64,000 bases of DNA from Paenarthrobacter nicotinovorans (GCF_021919345.1 NZ_CP089293.1:558001-622000), one strand, 5' to 3'; shown: positions 25,989-35,675, counted from the stretch's first letter. The notes: a model not told the origin generated them from the letters alone. Numbers and translations are program-made.

Positions 25989-26537
25989 ATGACAAAAAGA
26001 AAAGTCATTCCCGTCGTGTCCATCCTGGCAGCGGCCTCGTTGGCCCTGACAGGTTGCGGACAAAGCAACACACCAACCACCACAGCCCAGTCCGCTTCCC
26101 GGTCCTCCCAACCATTGACGGTGAGTGACACGTGGATCAAAGCCGCGGACTCAGGGATGTCGGCCGCGTTCGGGACCATTCGGAACACGAGCGACAAGGA
26201 TGTGACCATCGTCAGCGCGGCAGCTCCGGTGGCCACCATGTTGGAACTGCACGAAACCGTGATGGGACCGGACGGAACCATGAAAATGCAGGCCAAACAG
26301 GGCGGATTCGTCATCCCCGCGAAGGGCGAACTCAAACTCGAGCCCGGGGCGAACCACATCATGCTCATGGACCTGACCAAGCCGGTCCAGGCCGGGGATC
26401 AGGTCACCTTCGACCTGAAGACGTCCGACGGCGGCTCGGTCACCTTTACTGCCCAAGCGAAAGACTTCACGGGTGCCAACGAGAACTACACAGCAGGCGA
26501 AGGCAGCGGTTCGGCACCCGCTGCGCCAGCCAAGTAG
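25989..26537 (+). CDS. PCu(A)C copper chaperone lipoprotein
   Basis: 182 residues from ATG 25989. The signal peptide ends in a lipobox (LALTGCGQ). The copper site of the family is present: His in LELHETVM, Met in the following MKM region, and His-x-Met in NHIMLMDL. Such proteins carry Cu(I) outside the membrane, often to cytochrome oxidase. A Gly/Ser/Ala tail follows the domain. It lies between CopC and the DyP gene, whose start is 10 bases after its stop. Confidence 0.92.
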   Translation: MTKRKVIPVVSILAAASLALTGCGQSNTPTTTAQSASRSSQPLTVSDTWIKAADSGMSAAFGTIRNTSDKDVTIVSAAAPVATMLELHETVMGPDGTMKMQAKQGGFVIPAKGELKLEPGANHIMLMDLTKPVQAGDQVTFDLKTSDGGSVTFTAQAKDFTGANENYTAGEGSGSAPAAPAK

Positions 26538-26547
26538 GGCAGTAGCC

Positions 26548-27795
26548 GTGGGAAGTTCCGAACGGGACAACACCACCCCCAAGCCCGGGGTCGGAGTGCG
26601 GCGGCGGCACCTCCTCTTTGGCGGTGCTGCCGCGGGCGTCGGAGCATTGGCCGCCGTGGGCACGCAACTCGCCGGGAAACCGGTCCCACCGCTGCCAAGT
26701 GATTCCGGGGACGGGGCAAACGGTGCCAGGACGGTGCCGTTTTACGGTGACAGGCAGGCGGGCGTTGGCACGGCTGCCCAGGCCCACGGTGTTTTCCTTG
26801 CTCTCGACCTGAAGGAAGGGACAACGCCTGAGCGGCTCAAGTCGCTCCTGAAACTGCTGAGTGACGATGCCGCGAACTTGACCCAGGGAAAGGCAGCGCT
26901 GGCCGATACCGAGGGTGAATTGGCGCTCCGGCCCGCACGCCTGACGGTCACGTTCGGCTTTGGTCCTGGCCTGTTCCGGGTTTCGGGCACCGTGCCGGTC
27001 CCGGACGGCGTATCCGGACTTCCGGCCTTCTCCATCGACAAATTGGTACCGGAGTTCTGCGGAGGTGACCTCCTGCTGCAGATATGCGCCGACGACCCCC
27101 TTTCGGTTGCGCACGCCCAGCGCATGCTGCTTAAGGACAGCCGCCGTTTCACCACGGTGCGCTGGGTCCAAACGGGGTTCCGGCGCGCCTACGGCACGGA
27201 ACAGTCCGGAACGACCATGAGGAACCTTTTTGGCCAGGTGGATGGGACATCGAATCCAGTGCCGGGAAGCGCGGACTTTGAGAAGGTTGTCTATGGCGAC
27301 GGTGGTACCGGGTCATGGGCGCCCCACGGAACATCCCTGGTGATCCGCCGGATCAGCATGCACCTGGACAAATGGGACGAGCTGGACAGGTCCGGACGGG
27401 AAGAGTCCGTGGGCCGCAAATTGGCGAACGGCGCTCCGTTGACGGGCACGGCCGAGCACGACGAGCCGGACTTTGCCGCCGTCACGCCCGTCGGGTTTCC
27501 GGTCATAGCCGATTTCGCCCATCTGCGGAGGGCTCGCCCGGATGACCCGTCCCAGCGGATTTTCCGGCGGGCCTTCAACTACGACTCCGTTCCCGGGGCC
27601 GGGAGCGTGTCGGATTCCGGATTGATTTTCGCGTCCTACCAAGCGGACATCGGACGGCAGTTCGTTCCCATCCAGCGCCGCCTCGACGAGCTGGACCTGC
27701 TGAATCTCTGGACCACGCCCGTGGGTTCGGCCGTCTTCGCGATTCCACCGGGATGCGCTCCCGGCGGTTTCGTCGGCGAAGGGCTTTTCGCCTGA
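26548..27795 (+). CDS. Dyp-type heme peroxidase, Tat-exported (EfeB-like)
   Basis: 415 residues from GTG 26548, placed 10 bases after the previous stop with TAGGGCAG upstream; the 26473 frame starts inside the neighbour. A Tat signal reads RRRHLLFGGAAAGVG. The GxxDG motif of DyPs is GQVDGTSNP, carrying the distal Asp. FAHLRRARP and IFRRAFNYD match the heme-binding region. EfeB proteins usually pair with EfeU and EfeO for iron or heme uptake; here the neighbours are copper proteins instead. A bidirectional terminator follows. Confidence 0.92.
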   Translation: MGSSERDNTTPKPGVGVRRRHLLFGGAAAGVGALAAVGTQLAGKPVPPLPSDSGDGANGARTVPFYGDRQAGVGTAAQAHGVFLALDLKEGTTPERLKSLLKLLSDDAANLTQGKAALADTEGELALRPARLTVTFGFGPGLFRVSGTVPVPDGVSGLPAFSIDKLVPEFCGGDLLLQICADDPLSVAHAQRMLLKDSRRFTTVRWVQTGFRRAYGTEQSGTTMRNLFGQVDGTSNPVPGSADFEKVVYGDGGTGSWAPHGTSLVIRRISMHLDKWDELDRSGREESVGRKLANGAPLTGTAEHDEPDFAAVTPVGFPVIADFAHLRRARPDDPSQRIFRRAFNYDSVPGAGSVSDSGLIFASYQADIGRQFVPIQRRLDELDLLNLWTTPVGSAVFAIPPGCAPGGFVGEGLFA

Positions 27796-27797
27796 AA

Positions 27798-27837
27798 GAC
27801 ATGAAGGACCGGAGCGCTGGCTCCGGTCCTTCATGTC
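27798..27837. terminator. Bidirectional terminator between DyP and lysC genes
   Basis: 18-bp perfect arms (GACATGAAGGACCGGAGC and complement), four-base GCTG loop. It begins three bases after the DyP stop and lies before the convergent aspartate kinase stop. Confidence 0.9.
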
Positions 27838-27852
27838 GTCGTAGCGGCTGGC

Positions 27853-29199
27853 CTAGCGGCCGGTGCCGCCGTAAACGGTAGCCTCGGCGTCGCCGTCGAG
27901 CTCGAACGCATTGTGGATGGCGCGAACGGCGTCATCCAGGGCGTCGGCACTGGTGACAACGGAGATGCGGATTTCCGACGTGGAGATCATGTCGATGTTG
28001 ATGCCTGCGTCGGAGAGTGCCTTGAAGAAGGTGGCCGAAACGCCGGGGTGGGAACGCATGCCTGCGCCGATGAGGGAGAGCTTGCCTACGTGCTCGTTGT
28101 ACTCGATGCTCTCGAAGCCGATCTGTCCTTCAGCAGCGCGGAGGGCAGCCAGGGCGTCGGCGCCTTCCACGATGGGCAGGGTGAACGAAATGTCCGTGCG
28201 GCCCGTGCCGTGCGTGGACACGTTTTGGACGATCATGTCGATGTTCGAGTGTGCGTCTGCGATCACCTGGAAGATCGCGGCAGCCTTGCCGGGGATGTCG
28301 GGGACGCCCACAACGGTGACCTTGGCTTCGGACCGGTCGTGTGCAACGCCGGAGATGATTGGCTGCTCCAAGGCAACTCCCTCTTCAATCGTGAACTTTT
28401 CGTCGGCGCCCGGGATGACCCAGGTGCCTTCCTTCTGGCTGAATGACGAACGGACGTGCAGGGGCACACCAAAGCGGCGGGCGTACTCAACGCAACGCAG
28501 GTGGAGAATCTTGGCACCGGAGGCGGCCAGTTCCAGCATTTCCTCGCTGGAAATCCGGTCGATCTTCTGGGCCGACGTCACCACGCGGGGGTCGGCCGTG
28601 TAGATGCCGTCCACGTCCGTGTAGATCTCGCACACATCGGCTTCGAGGGCTGCGGCCAGGGCGACCGCAGTGGTATCGGAACCGCCGCGACCCAAAGTGG
28701 TGATCTCGTTGGTGCTGCGGCTCATGCCCTGGAAGCCCGCGACGATCGCGATGTGTCCCTTGTCCAGGGCGGTGCGGATGCGGTGCGGGTCGACGGCGAT
28801 AATTCGCGCCTTGCCGTGGATGCCGTCGGTAATCATGCCGGCCTGGGAACCCGTGAAGGACTGCGCCGAGGCACCGAACTTGTTAATGGCCATGGCAAGG
28901 AGGGCCATGGAAATCCGCTCGCCGGCGGACAACAGCATGTCCATCTCGCGGGCAGGTGCGGAGTCCGTCACCTGGGCGGCAAGGTCCAGGAGCTCATCGG
29001 TGGTATCACCCATTGCGGAGACAACCACCACGACCTCGTTGCCGGCCTTCTGCGCATCCACGACGCGCTGTGCGACCCGCTTGATGCCATCGGCATCGGC
29101 AACCGAGGAGCCGCCGAACTTTTGAACGATCAGCTGCTTGGTAATGGCAGCCTCGTTGGAGAGCTCTTCGATCTTCACTTCGGTAGTGGGCATAGTCAT
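27853..29199 (-). CDS. lysC: Aspartate kinase
   Basis: 448 residues. It phosphorylates aspartate, the first step to lysine, threonine, methionine and diaminopimelate. The kinase signature [11 protein letters not shown], the [15 protein letters not shown] segment and two C-terminal ACT domains ([26 protein letters not shown]) are clear, so feedback control by lysine and/or threonine is expected. ATG 29199 follows AGGGTGCGC; ATG 29193 is an alternative. An asd gene, which follows lysC in many actinobacteria, is not present; the gene ends at a convergent terminator. Confidence 0.96.
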   Translation of the reverse strand: MTMPTTEVKIEELSNEAAITKQLIVQKFGGSSVADADGIKRVAQRVVDAQKAGNEVVVVVSAMGDTTDELLDLAAQVTDSAPAREMDMLLSAGERISMALLAMAINKFGASAQSFTGSQAGMITDGIHGKARIIAVDPHRIRTALDKGHIAIVAGFQGMSRSTNEITTLGRGGSDTTAVALAAALEADVCEIYTDVDGIYTADPRVVTSAQKIDRISSEEMLELAASGAKILHLRCVEYARRFGVPLHVRSSFSQKEGTWVIPGADEKFTIEEGVALEQPIISGVAHDRSEAKVTVVGVPDIPGKAAAIFQVIADAHSNIDMIVQNVSTHGTGRTDISFTLPIVEGADALAALRAAEGQIGFESIEYNEHVGKLSLIGAGMRSHPGVSATFFKALSDAGINIDMISTSEIRISVVTSADALDDAVRAIHNAFELDGDAEATVYGGTGR

Positions 29200-29356
29200 G
29201 CGCGCACCCTCACTGCATCAATAGGGTTCGAACGCGGCATGCTGGATTCCAAATTGGAGCACGCCTGCGTAGCTTATTTGCCCAGTTTATCGCCGCGTGG
29301 AGTGCTGGCAGGAATTGTGACCATATGGCGGCCACACAAACAGCGGCCGGGGGAGC

Positions 29357-29881
29357 TCACCACCCGGCAGTGTCCGGAGCACCCTTGAAAGGACCCACGA
29401 TGTTCCGCGTAATCCAGCCGCCATAGAAGTTGCCGTCCTGGGGCGTTACCTGCTCGCCGTCCACCTCGCAGGAGTCCATCCGGCCGGGGTAGAGGGCCAC
29501 CCGGGTCCCCAGTGCTTCGAAACCGCGGCTGGGTTCCGGGTAGGTCCATCCGGCACGGGAAGCCACCATCCCGCCAGCTGCGACATCGAAATACCCGGCC
29601 ATGCCCTTGTATTCGCAGAAGGTGGCGCCGTCCACGGGGACGAGCACCCCGGGCGCAAAGGCATCCAACGGCAGGTAATAGACGGGCGGATGACTTGTCT
29701 CCAGTACCCGCACTGAATCCACGGTGTCAGCAATGACATGGCCACCCAGCCGCACCACGATTCGCTCCGAACGGGCCTCGACCTGCGGCGGCCGCGGATA
29801 GTCCCACACCGATTCCTGTCCAGCTTCCGGTGTGATGCGGTGCGGACGCTTGGAACGGGGGAAACCGGGAATGGGGACCAT
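29357..29881 (-). CDS. DUF427 domain protein
   Basis: 174 residues from ATG 29881, with GGAG just before it. The longer frame from 30091 overlaps the divergent gene. Typical DUF427 stretches are SVWDYPRPP, TSHPPVYYLP, FCEYKGMAGYFDV and YPGRMDSCEVDGE. The fold is small and beta-rich, and no enzyme activity is known to me. It is a single gene. Confidence 0.85.
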   Translation of the reverse strand: MVPIPGFPRSKRPHRITPEAGQESVWDYPRPPQVEARSERIVVRLGGHVIADTVDSVRVLETSHPPVYYLPLDAFAPGVLVPVDGATFCEYKGMAGYFDVAAGGMVASRAGWTYPEPSRGFEALGTRVALYPGRMDSCEVDGEQVTPQDGNFYGGWITRNIVGPFKGAPDTAGW

Positions 29882-29969
29882 CTCTCCATGGTGCCACCTT
29901 CTCCCCGGAATGGATGTCGGTGCCGGTCCGCCCGGCGTACCATCCACATCATGAGGATTGCGTGTGGCA

Positions 29970-31082
29970 ATGGCCGGCGTCCCTGACCATCCAGGCCGTG
30001 ATGACGGCTGGAATGAGCCCGAGTATGAGGTCATCGGGGGTGGGTTGGTTGATGACCAGCCCCGTACCGGGCAGTCCGGCCATGGTTCCAATCCACCACG
30101 CGACGCCGGCTACAAGAACGCAGCCTTCAAAAACGCTGTCTTCAAGAACGCCGTCGGAATGGCCTGGCGGGATGCCCGGAAGTCCTTTTCATCGTGGCTG
30201 TTTTGGCTCTCATGCTGTTCAGGGGTGGCCCTCGCCGCAGGAACGGCTGCAGGACTGGTCGCCTGGGCTCTGCGGAATGGTTGGATAGAGAACGCGATGC
30301 CCGCGGCCACCTTCGTGATCATGGCGGCATTCCTGGGTTTCCCGGCAGCCGTGCTCGGTGTCGTCTGGGGATTCCGGCACGTCCATGAAAGCGTCCTGGT
30401 GATGCTTCTGGCAGGCGCTCTGCGGGGGCTGGCTCTGGCTGTGGTGGCGTTGCCGTTTTTGCTCATGCTGGGCATCAGCAGCGGCGGGCCTCTCGCGCTG
30501 GCCGGTGCCGCCGTCGTCGTGGTGGTCCTTGAAGTGGCTGTGTTCGGGCTCATGGGGGCCGGTTCGCGTGCTTGCTTCGCAGCTACCGTCCCGGGCGTCG
30601 CCCTGGCCTCCGTGCTGGCGGCCTTTTTCTGCGCAGGAAACGTTGCCCTCACCGTTCTCCTGCTGCCCGGCACCACGGACCTTGCCAGCGCTTCAGTCCC
30701 CGTGAACGTGGAGCGCGACGACGCCGGGAGAATCACTGCCTATGAGTGTGTTGGCAGCTTGCACCAGGTGGAAGTTGCACACACGGACAGGGTGGCATGG
30801 TTGGCGGCGTCGCACCCGGCCTTGTTGCTAGCCAGCGTCGGGGCGGAGTTTGTTCCGCCGGACAACGACGTAGCCTGGGTTTTGTCCGGGCTCCAGTTCG
30901 CGGCTGACGGGCCTGCGAGGGAAGTCCCGTGTCTCGGCGGGGTCTCCAGCGACGGACTGGCACCCGCGGTGCCAGTGGCTCTCACGGGGTTGTTCCTGCA
31001 GGGCCTGCTCGCCGCGGTGGTGCTTGCTGCAGGCCGCTGGCAGGCCTCCCGACGGATGACGACTGATTCGGTTTCCGGCTAG
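29970..31082 (+). CDS. Polytopic membrane protein with short N-terminal repeats
   Basis: About 370 residues. Starts at TTG 29958, GTG 29964 or ATG 29970 are all possible; AGGA at 29954 best suits the GTG or ATG. The soluble N-terminus holds three near-copies of a five-residue unit (KNAAF, KNAVF, KNAVG). Five or six membrane helices follow to about residue 225, then an extracytoplasmic region with two Cys (YECVGSL, VPCLGGV) and a final helix near the C-terminus. I do not recognise the family. Its stop and that of the facing gene share one CTAG. Confidence 0.7.
   Translation: MAGVPDHPGRDDGWNEPEYEVIGGGLVDDQPRTGQSGHGSNPPRDAGYKNAAFKNAVFKNAVGMAWRDARKSFSSWLFWLSCCSGVALAAGTAAGLVAWALRNGWIENAMPAATFVIMAAFLGFPAAVLGVVWGFRHVHESVLVMLLAGALRGLALAVVALPFLLMLGISSGGPLALAGAAVVVVVLEVAVFGLMGAGSRACFAATVPGVALASVLAAFFCAGNVALTVLLLPGTTDLASASVPVNVERDDAGRITAYECVGSLHQVEVAHTDRVAWLAASHPALLLASVGAEFVPPDNDVAWVLSGLQFAADGPAREVPCLGGVSSDGLAPAVPVALTGLFLQGLLAAVVLAAGRWQASRRMTTDSVSG
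30114..30155 (+). repeat. In-frame 15-bp repeats in the membrane protein gene
   Basis: Three imperfect tandem units of AAGAACGCNGYCTTC (the last is 12 bases) code for KNAAF, KNAVF, KNAV. Confidence 0.75.
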
Positions 31083-31669
31083 ATCTTCCGCCGCACGTAT
31101 TCGGAGATCACGACGCCCGAGTCGAATGCCGTGGTGCCTGCCTCGTCGAAAGCACGTGGCTGGTAGGTGCCGGGTGCAAAGAGCGGAATCCCGTCGCCAA
31201 AGAGCAGCGGGCTGCGTTTGAGCACAAGCCTGTCGATTTCATCGGCCAGCTTTGTGGCCAGCTCTCCGCCACCACAGAGCCAGATCGACCGGCCAGGCTC
31301 CGACTTCAACCGTCGCACCACCTCTACGGGGTCCTCGGAGGTCAACGTCAGGTTGGGATGTTCGCCCGGGATGTCAGCCTCGGATTTTGTCCGTGAGAAC
31401 ACCACTTGGCGGAGGTGTTGGTACGGGCTTGTCATGCCTACCGGCAGTCCGACGGCGTACGTGTTCCAACCCATCACTACGGTGTCGAACATGGTTCCGG
31501 TGCGCTCGATGCCCATGGCATCGGCAATGACCGTGGGGATGGCATCGGCAAAGCGTTCATTCTGGGCGGTCATATGATCGCCCTCCACGGGAAAAGCGTC
31601 GAACTCGCCTCCCGGACCGGCAATGTAGCCGTCCAGGCTGACGGCAACGTAGTAGACAAGTTCTCGCAC
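31079..31669 (-). CDS. Dihydrofolate reductase family protein (RibD C-terminal type)
   Basis: 196 residues. The start, VYYVAVSLDGYIAGPGGEFD, and the later IWLCGGGELATKL are typical of the RibD C-terminal/DHFR-like reductase family. It should bind NADPH, but the substrate is not known and it is not the main folate enzyme by sequence. It follows recR by 36 bases and may be in the dnaX-recR transcription unit. Its TAG stop overlaps the TAG of the convergent membrane protein gene at the palindromic CTAG. Confidence 0.85.
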   Translation of the reverse strand: MRELVYYVAVSLDGYIAGPGGEFDAFPVEGDHMTAQNERFADAIPTVIADAMGIERTGTMFDTVVMGWNTYAVGLPVGMTSPYQHLRQVVFSRTKSEADIPGEHPNLTLTSEDPVEVVRRLKSEPGRSIWLCGGGELATKLADEIDRLVLKRSPLLFGDGIPLFAPGTYQPRAFDEAGTTAFDSGVVISEYVRRKI

Positions 31670-31705
31670 GGGACCCCAATCACGATTGATGTTGTGGTTG
31701 CGAGA

Positions 31706-32305
31706 TTACAACAGGGCGTTGCGCCGGCCTTCGAAGGCGCGTCCCAGCGTGACCTCATCGGCATACTCAAGGTCTCCGCCGACGGGCAAGCCGGACGCCA
31801 GCCGCGTCACCGTGATCCCGATGGATTTGAGCATGCGGGCCAGGTAGGTGGCCGTGGCCTCACCTTCCAGGTTGGGGTCCGTGGCGATGATGATTTCCTG
31901 GATGGCGCCGTCGTTGAGCCGCGTCAGGAGCTCGCGGATGCGCAGCTGCTCGGGGCCGATGCCTGCAATGGGATTGATGGCGCCGCCCAGTACGTGGTAT
32001 CGGCCGCGGAAGGAACGTGTCCGTTCCACAGCCAGCACATCCTTGGACTCTTCGACCACACAGATCACCGAAGGATCCCGACGGGGATCACGGCAGATGT
32101 TGCATGTTTCCTGCTCGGTGACGTTGAAGCAGACGGAGCAGAACTTCACCCGTTCCTTGACCGTGGTGATAGCCGTAACCAGGCGTTTCATGTCCTCGGG
32201 GTCGGCCTCCAGGATGTGGAACGCCAGGCGCTGCGCTGACTTGGGGCCCACGCCGGGAAGCCGGCCGAGCTCGTCAATCAGCTCTTGAACTGCACCTTCG
32301 TACAC
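31706..32305 (-). CDS. recR: Recombination mediator protein RecR
   Basis: 199 residues, the normal length. An HhH segment ([18 protein letters not shown]), a four-Cys zinc finger ([16 protein letters not shown]) and a Toprim domain with [12 protein letters not shown] and [12 protein letters not shown] are in the usual order. RecR loads RecA with RecF and RecO at gaps. It lies 33 bases after dnaX, the common dnaX-recR arrangement. Confidence 0.97.
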   Translation of the reverse strand: MYEGAVQELIDELGRLPGVGPKSAQRLAFHILEADPEDMKRLVTAITTVKERVKFCSVCFNVTEQETCNICRDPRRDPSVICVVEESKDVLAVERTRSFRGRYHVLGGAINPIAGIGPEQLRIRELLTRLNDGAIQEIIIATDPNLEGEATATYLARMLKSIGITVTRLASGLPVGGDLEYADEVTLGRAFEGRRNALL

Positions 32306-32338
32306 AATGTCCTCGTTTGTTTGAAATCAATGCCGGGA

Positions 32339-35300
32339 TCAGCGGGTTTGCAGGGGAGAACCGTCCAAGGCGCGCTCTTCGATCAGCTTTCCGCCCAGAA
32401 TACGCTCCACCGCAGCCCGCCCAAAGACCCTCGACTCTTCGATGGTTTCGTCCTCGGGACTGGGGATGTCCTCCGGCGCGGCGGCCGGCGCTGCCTGTGT
32501 CCGCACAGGCGCCTGCACACGTCCTGCCTGGGCTTCGGGGCTGTTAGTGAGCCGTTGGTACAGGCTCTGGCGTCCGTTCGGATTGCCCGACGGCGCGTCG
32601 TCCTCGAGCGTGGCGACGGAACCGCGTGCTTCCTCAGGTTGGGTCGCCAACGACGGCCACGTGGGGATGCTGCCGGCGGTCGGTGCACCCGAAACGGCCG
32701 CGCTGGGCGCCTGAGTTCCAGGCCAGTTCGACGCCGGTGCGACGTCCCAGCTGGAGCTTGGGTTCTCTTCGGCGTTGGTTGGGTGACCGTACGATGCGGC
32801 GGGGGTCGGCTCCGGGACCTGTGCCGCGGCCGGCTCATAGTCCGGGGTGTCCGCTGCTGGAACGACGGTTTCTTCTGCTGCCTGCGGGTTTTTGCCGACG
32901 TTGGATTCCGTGCCGACCACCCACGTGCCCGGAGCTTGTTCCACCGCGCGGGACCACGGGTCATCCGAGGAGGCGTGTGCCGTGGTGGCTTGAGGCGCGG
33001 CTGTGCGTGCGGGCGCGCTTGCTGGTGCTGGTGCAGGTGTCGGGGCGGCAGAGGAGGCGGAGGCTGCTTGTGGGTAGCTCCGGGGTTCTCCCTGATGGCC
33101 GTACGGTGGCTCCCAATCAGCCGGCGGCTCTTCCTCCAATGGAGGGGCGTCCTCGTCCAGGGGCGGACCCCAGTCGTCGTCAGGGTAGGAGTACTCTCCG
33201 GCGGAGGAGGGAGCGGTCTCGACGACGGCAGGCACAGGCGCAGCCTGAGCAGGGGCCGGTGGTCGTGTCGGTGTCGGTGTTGTAGCTGGAGCGGGAGCAG
33301 AAGCCGGAGTGGGCGTCTGGCCGGTTGCCTGAGCCGGCGCCGCAGTGGCAGGAACTGATGCTGCTGCCGGGACGGGGGTCGCCGGTGGCTGGGGCTTCTC
33401 TGCAGGAGCCACATCAGCTGCACGGGATGGCGCCGAGGACGCAACTGTGCCCGCGTGAGGGCCGGCCGATGGAACGGTCGCCGAGGCAGGGGTGGCTGGA
33501 GCGAGGCCCCACGCAGAGTCGACCGAAGACACCGGAGCCGGTGCCGGGCCAGCCGTTGGCGTTGGAGCAGCCGGACTCTCCCGGCTAGTAGGCGCTTTTG
33601 GGTTTGGCTCAGAGCTCGCTGAACTGTTGCCGCCGGCCACTGCGACGATCTGGCAGTCGATGCCGATGGTCTTGTGGATTGCCTGGCGTAGGTTCTCGGA
33701 GTGGTCTGCGCGTCCAAAGGCACCAGCAAGGCCGCCGGTGGTGAACGCGAGGGTCAGCACCTGGCCGTCGAACTGGGCAACTTGGGCGTTGGGCTCAACG
33801 AGGGCCCACGTGCTGCGCTTGATCTTGGTCAGCGTTTGGAGCACATCCGGCCATGCCCGGCGAAGGGCCTCGACGTCCCCGCTGCCTCCAGCACTCGGAG
33901 CCGGGGCAGCCGCAGGTTGCGGCGCTGACGCAGGTGCCTGAGATGCGGATGGGGACGGCTGTGCCTGCGGCACTGCCTGAGAGGGCATCGCCTGAGACGG
34001 CGCTGGTTGTGACGGCGCTGGTTGTGACGGCGCTGGTTGTGACGGCGCTGCCGGGGGCGTTGCTTGTGATGGCTGCGTCTGCGGCGCTGCGGAAGCAGAT
34101 GCCTGTACAGGCTCAGGCTGCGGGGTTTGTGCCGGGGTCGGAGCAGCCGCAGCACTCGGAGCAGCCGGGGCCGGCGGAGCCTGGGCTGCGCGACCGGAGG
34201 CCGGACGTTCCTCCACGGGCCAATCGTTGGTGGACACCCGCGGTGCTGAGATGGCATCGCGCGGACCAGCTGCGGTGGATGGTTCGGGAACGGCAGGGAC
34301 TGAAGCCGCAGGGACCTGCTCCACTGCTGCGGGCTCAGTTGCAGGTGCGGGAGAAGCCGTGGGGGCCGGGGCCGACTGTGTAACGGGCGCGGCCGCCGGC
34401 GGAACAGCCGAAGCAGCCGCAGCTGTAGGCGCGCCGGCAGCAACAGCCGGTGTTCCGCCGTCGCCCGCGAAGTTCAGGCGACGTTCCACGCGATCGATGC
34501 GCGCGGCGATACCACGCTCGGTTTGTTCAGCGCTGGGGAGCAGGATGCGCGCACACAGCAGCTCAAGGTGGAGCCGGGGCGAGGTTGCGCCCGTCATCTC
34601 CGTGAGCGCGGTGTTGGTGACGTCCGCGGCCCGGGACAGCTCAGCCGCGCCCAGGTTGGTTGCCTGGTTCCGCATGCGGGCGATCTGATCGGCGGGCATT
34701 CCTCGAAGGATGGCCTGGGCGCTTTCGGGCATCGCCTGCACGATGATGAGGTCGCGGAAGCGCTCCAGCAGGTCCTCGACGAAGCGCCGGGGGTCGTGGC
34801 CGGTCTGGATGACGCGGTCCACAGCGCGGAAAACGGTGGCGGCGTCGGCGGCAGCGACGGCGTCGACGATGTCATCCAGCAACGAAGCGTGGGTGTAGCC
34901 GAGCAGCGCCACGGCGAGCTCGTAGTCCAGGCCGTTAGGGCCGGCGCCGGCCATGAGCTGATCGAGCACCGAAAGGGTGTCCCGGACAGAACCCCCGCCA
35001 GCGCGGATAACGAGCGAGAGCACGCCTGGGGCAACAGGAACGTTCTCCTGCTGGCAGAGCAGCTCAAGGTAGTGCATCAGCGGCTCGGGTGGCACCAACC
35101 GGAAGGGGTAGTGGTGCGTGCGGGAGCGGATGGTGCCGATGACCTTGTCCGGCTCCGTGGTGGCGAAGATGAACTTGATATGTTCCGGCGGCTCCTCCAC
35201 GATCTTCAGCAGAGCGTTGAAGCCGGCAGACGTGACCATGTGGGCCTCGTCGATGATGAAAATCTTGTAGCGGTCCCGGACCGGGGCGAAGGTGGCGCGC

Positions 35301-35635
35301 TCACGGAGATCGCGGGCATCGTCCACGCCACCGTGGCTGGCGGCATCGATCTCGATGACGTCCAGGGAGCCCGAGCCGCCGCGGGCAAGTTCGATGCAGC
35401 TGGGGCACTTGCCGCAAGGCGTGTCAGTGGGGCCTTCGGCGCAGTTCAGGCAGCGTGCCAGGATGCGCGCGGAGGTGGTCTTGCCGCAGCCGCGCGGCCC
35501 GGAGAAGAGGTAGGCGTGGTTCACGCGGTTCTTCCGGAGTGCCGTCATCAGGGGCTCTGTGACGTGTTCCTGCCCGATAACGTCCGCGAAAGAGTCCGGG
35601 CGATACCTTCGATACAGGGCAGTTGTAACAGTCAC
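32339..35635 (-). CDS. dnaX: DNA polymerase III gamma/tau subunit
   Basis: 1098 residues, long for the family. The N-terminal clamp-loader ATPase has the Walker A GPRGCGKTTSARIL, a zinc module (CLNCAEGPTDTPCGKCPSC), Walker B DEAH in IIDEAHMVT and the sensor SRTHHYPFRL. After about residue 370 the protein is a very long Pro/Ala/Gln-rich stretch, broken by a folded tau-like piece (VEALRRAWPDVLQTL) near residue 590. The last 40 residues (IPSPEDETIEESRVFGRAAV) are more conserved. I see no clear slippery site for a gamma form. The SRP RNA lies just upstream on the same strand. Confidence 0.96.
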   Translation of the reverse strand: MTVTTALYRRYRPDSFADVIGQEHVTEPLMTALRKNRVNHAYLFSGPRGCGKTTSARILARCLNCAEGPTDTPCGKCPSCIELARGGSGSLDVIEIDAASHGGVDDARDLRERATFAPVRDRYKIFIIDEAHMVTSAGFNALLKIVEEPPEHIKFIFATTEPDKVIGTIRSRTHHYPFRLVPPEPLMHYLELLCQQENVPVAPGVLSLVIRAGGGSVRDTLSVLDQLMAGAGPNGLDYELAVALLGYTHASLLDDIVDAVAAADAATVFRAVDRVIQTGHDPRRFVEDLLERFRDLIIVQAMPESAQAILRGMPADQIARMRNQATNLGAAELSRAADVTNTALTEMTGATSPRLHLELLCARILLPSAEQTERGIAARIDRVERRLNFAGDGGTPAVAAGAPTAAAASAVPPAAAPVTQSAPAPTASPAPATEPAAVEQVPAASVPAVPEPSTAAGPRDAISAPRVSTNDWPVEERPASGRAAQAPPAPAAPSAAAAPTPAQTPQPEPVQASASAAPQTQPSQATPPAAPSQPAPSQPAPSQPAPSQAMPSQAVPQAQPSPSASQAPASAPQPAAAPAPSAGGSGDVEALRRAWPDVLQTLTKIKRSTWALVEPNAQVAQFDGQVLTLAFTTGGLAGAFGRADHSENLRQAIHKTIGIDCQIVAVAGGNSSASSEPNPKAPTSRESPAAPTPTAGPAPAPVSSVDSAWGLAPATPASATVPSAGPHAGTVASSAPSRAADVAPAEKPQPPATPVPAAASVPATAAPAQATGQTPTPASAPAPATTPTPTRPPAPAQAAPVPAVVETAPSSAGEYSYPDDDWGPPLDEDAPPLEEEPPADWEPPYGHQGEPRSYPQAASASSAAPTPAPAPASAPARTAAPQATTAHASSDDPWSRAVEQAPGTWVVGTESNVGKNPQAAEETVVPAADTPDYEPAAAQVPEPTPAASYGHPTNAEENPSSSWDVAPASNWPGTQAPSAAVSGAPTAGSIPTWPSLATQPEEARGSVATLEDDAPSGNPNGRQSLYQRLTNSPEAQAGRVQAPVRTQAAPAAAPEDIPSPEDETIEESRVFGRAAVERILGGKLIEERALDGSPLQTR
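34006..34050 (-). repeat. Three 15-bp tandem repeats in dnaX
   Basis: GGTTGTGACGGCGCT (plus strand) is repeated three times without change and codes for SQPAP units in the linker. Identical copies suggest recent expansion or ongoing slippage. Confidence 0.9.
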
Positions 35636-35675
35636 AAGTGAAACCTACCTATAGGGACTGACAGTTAAAGTAAGT

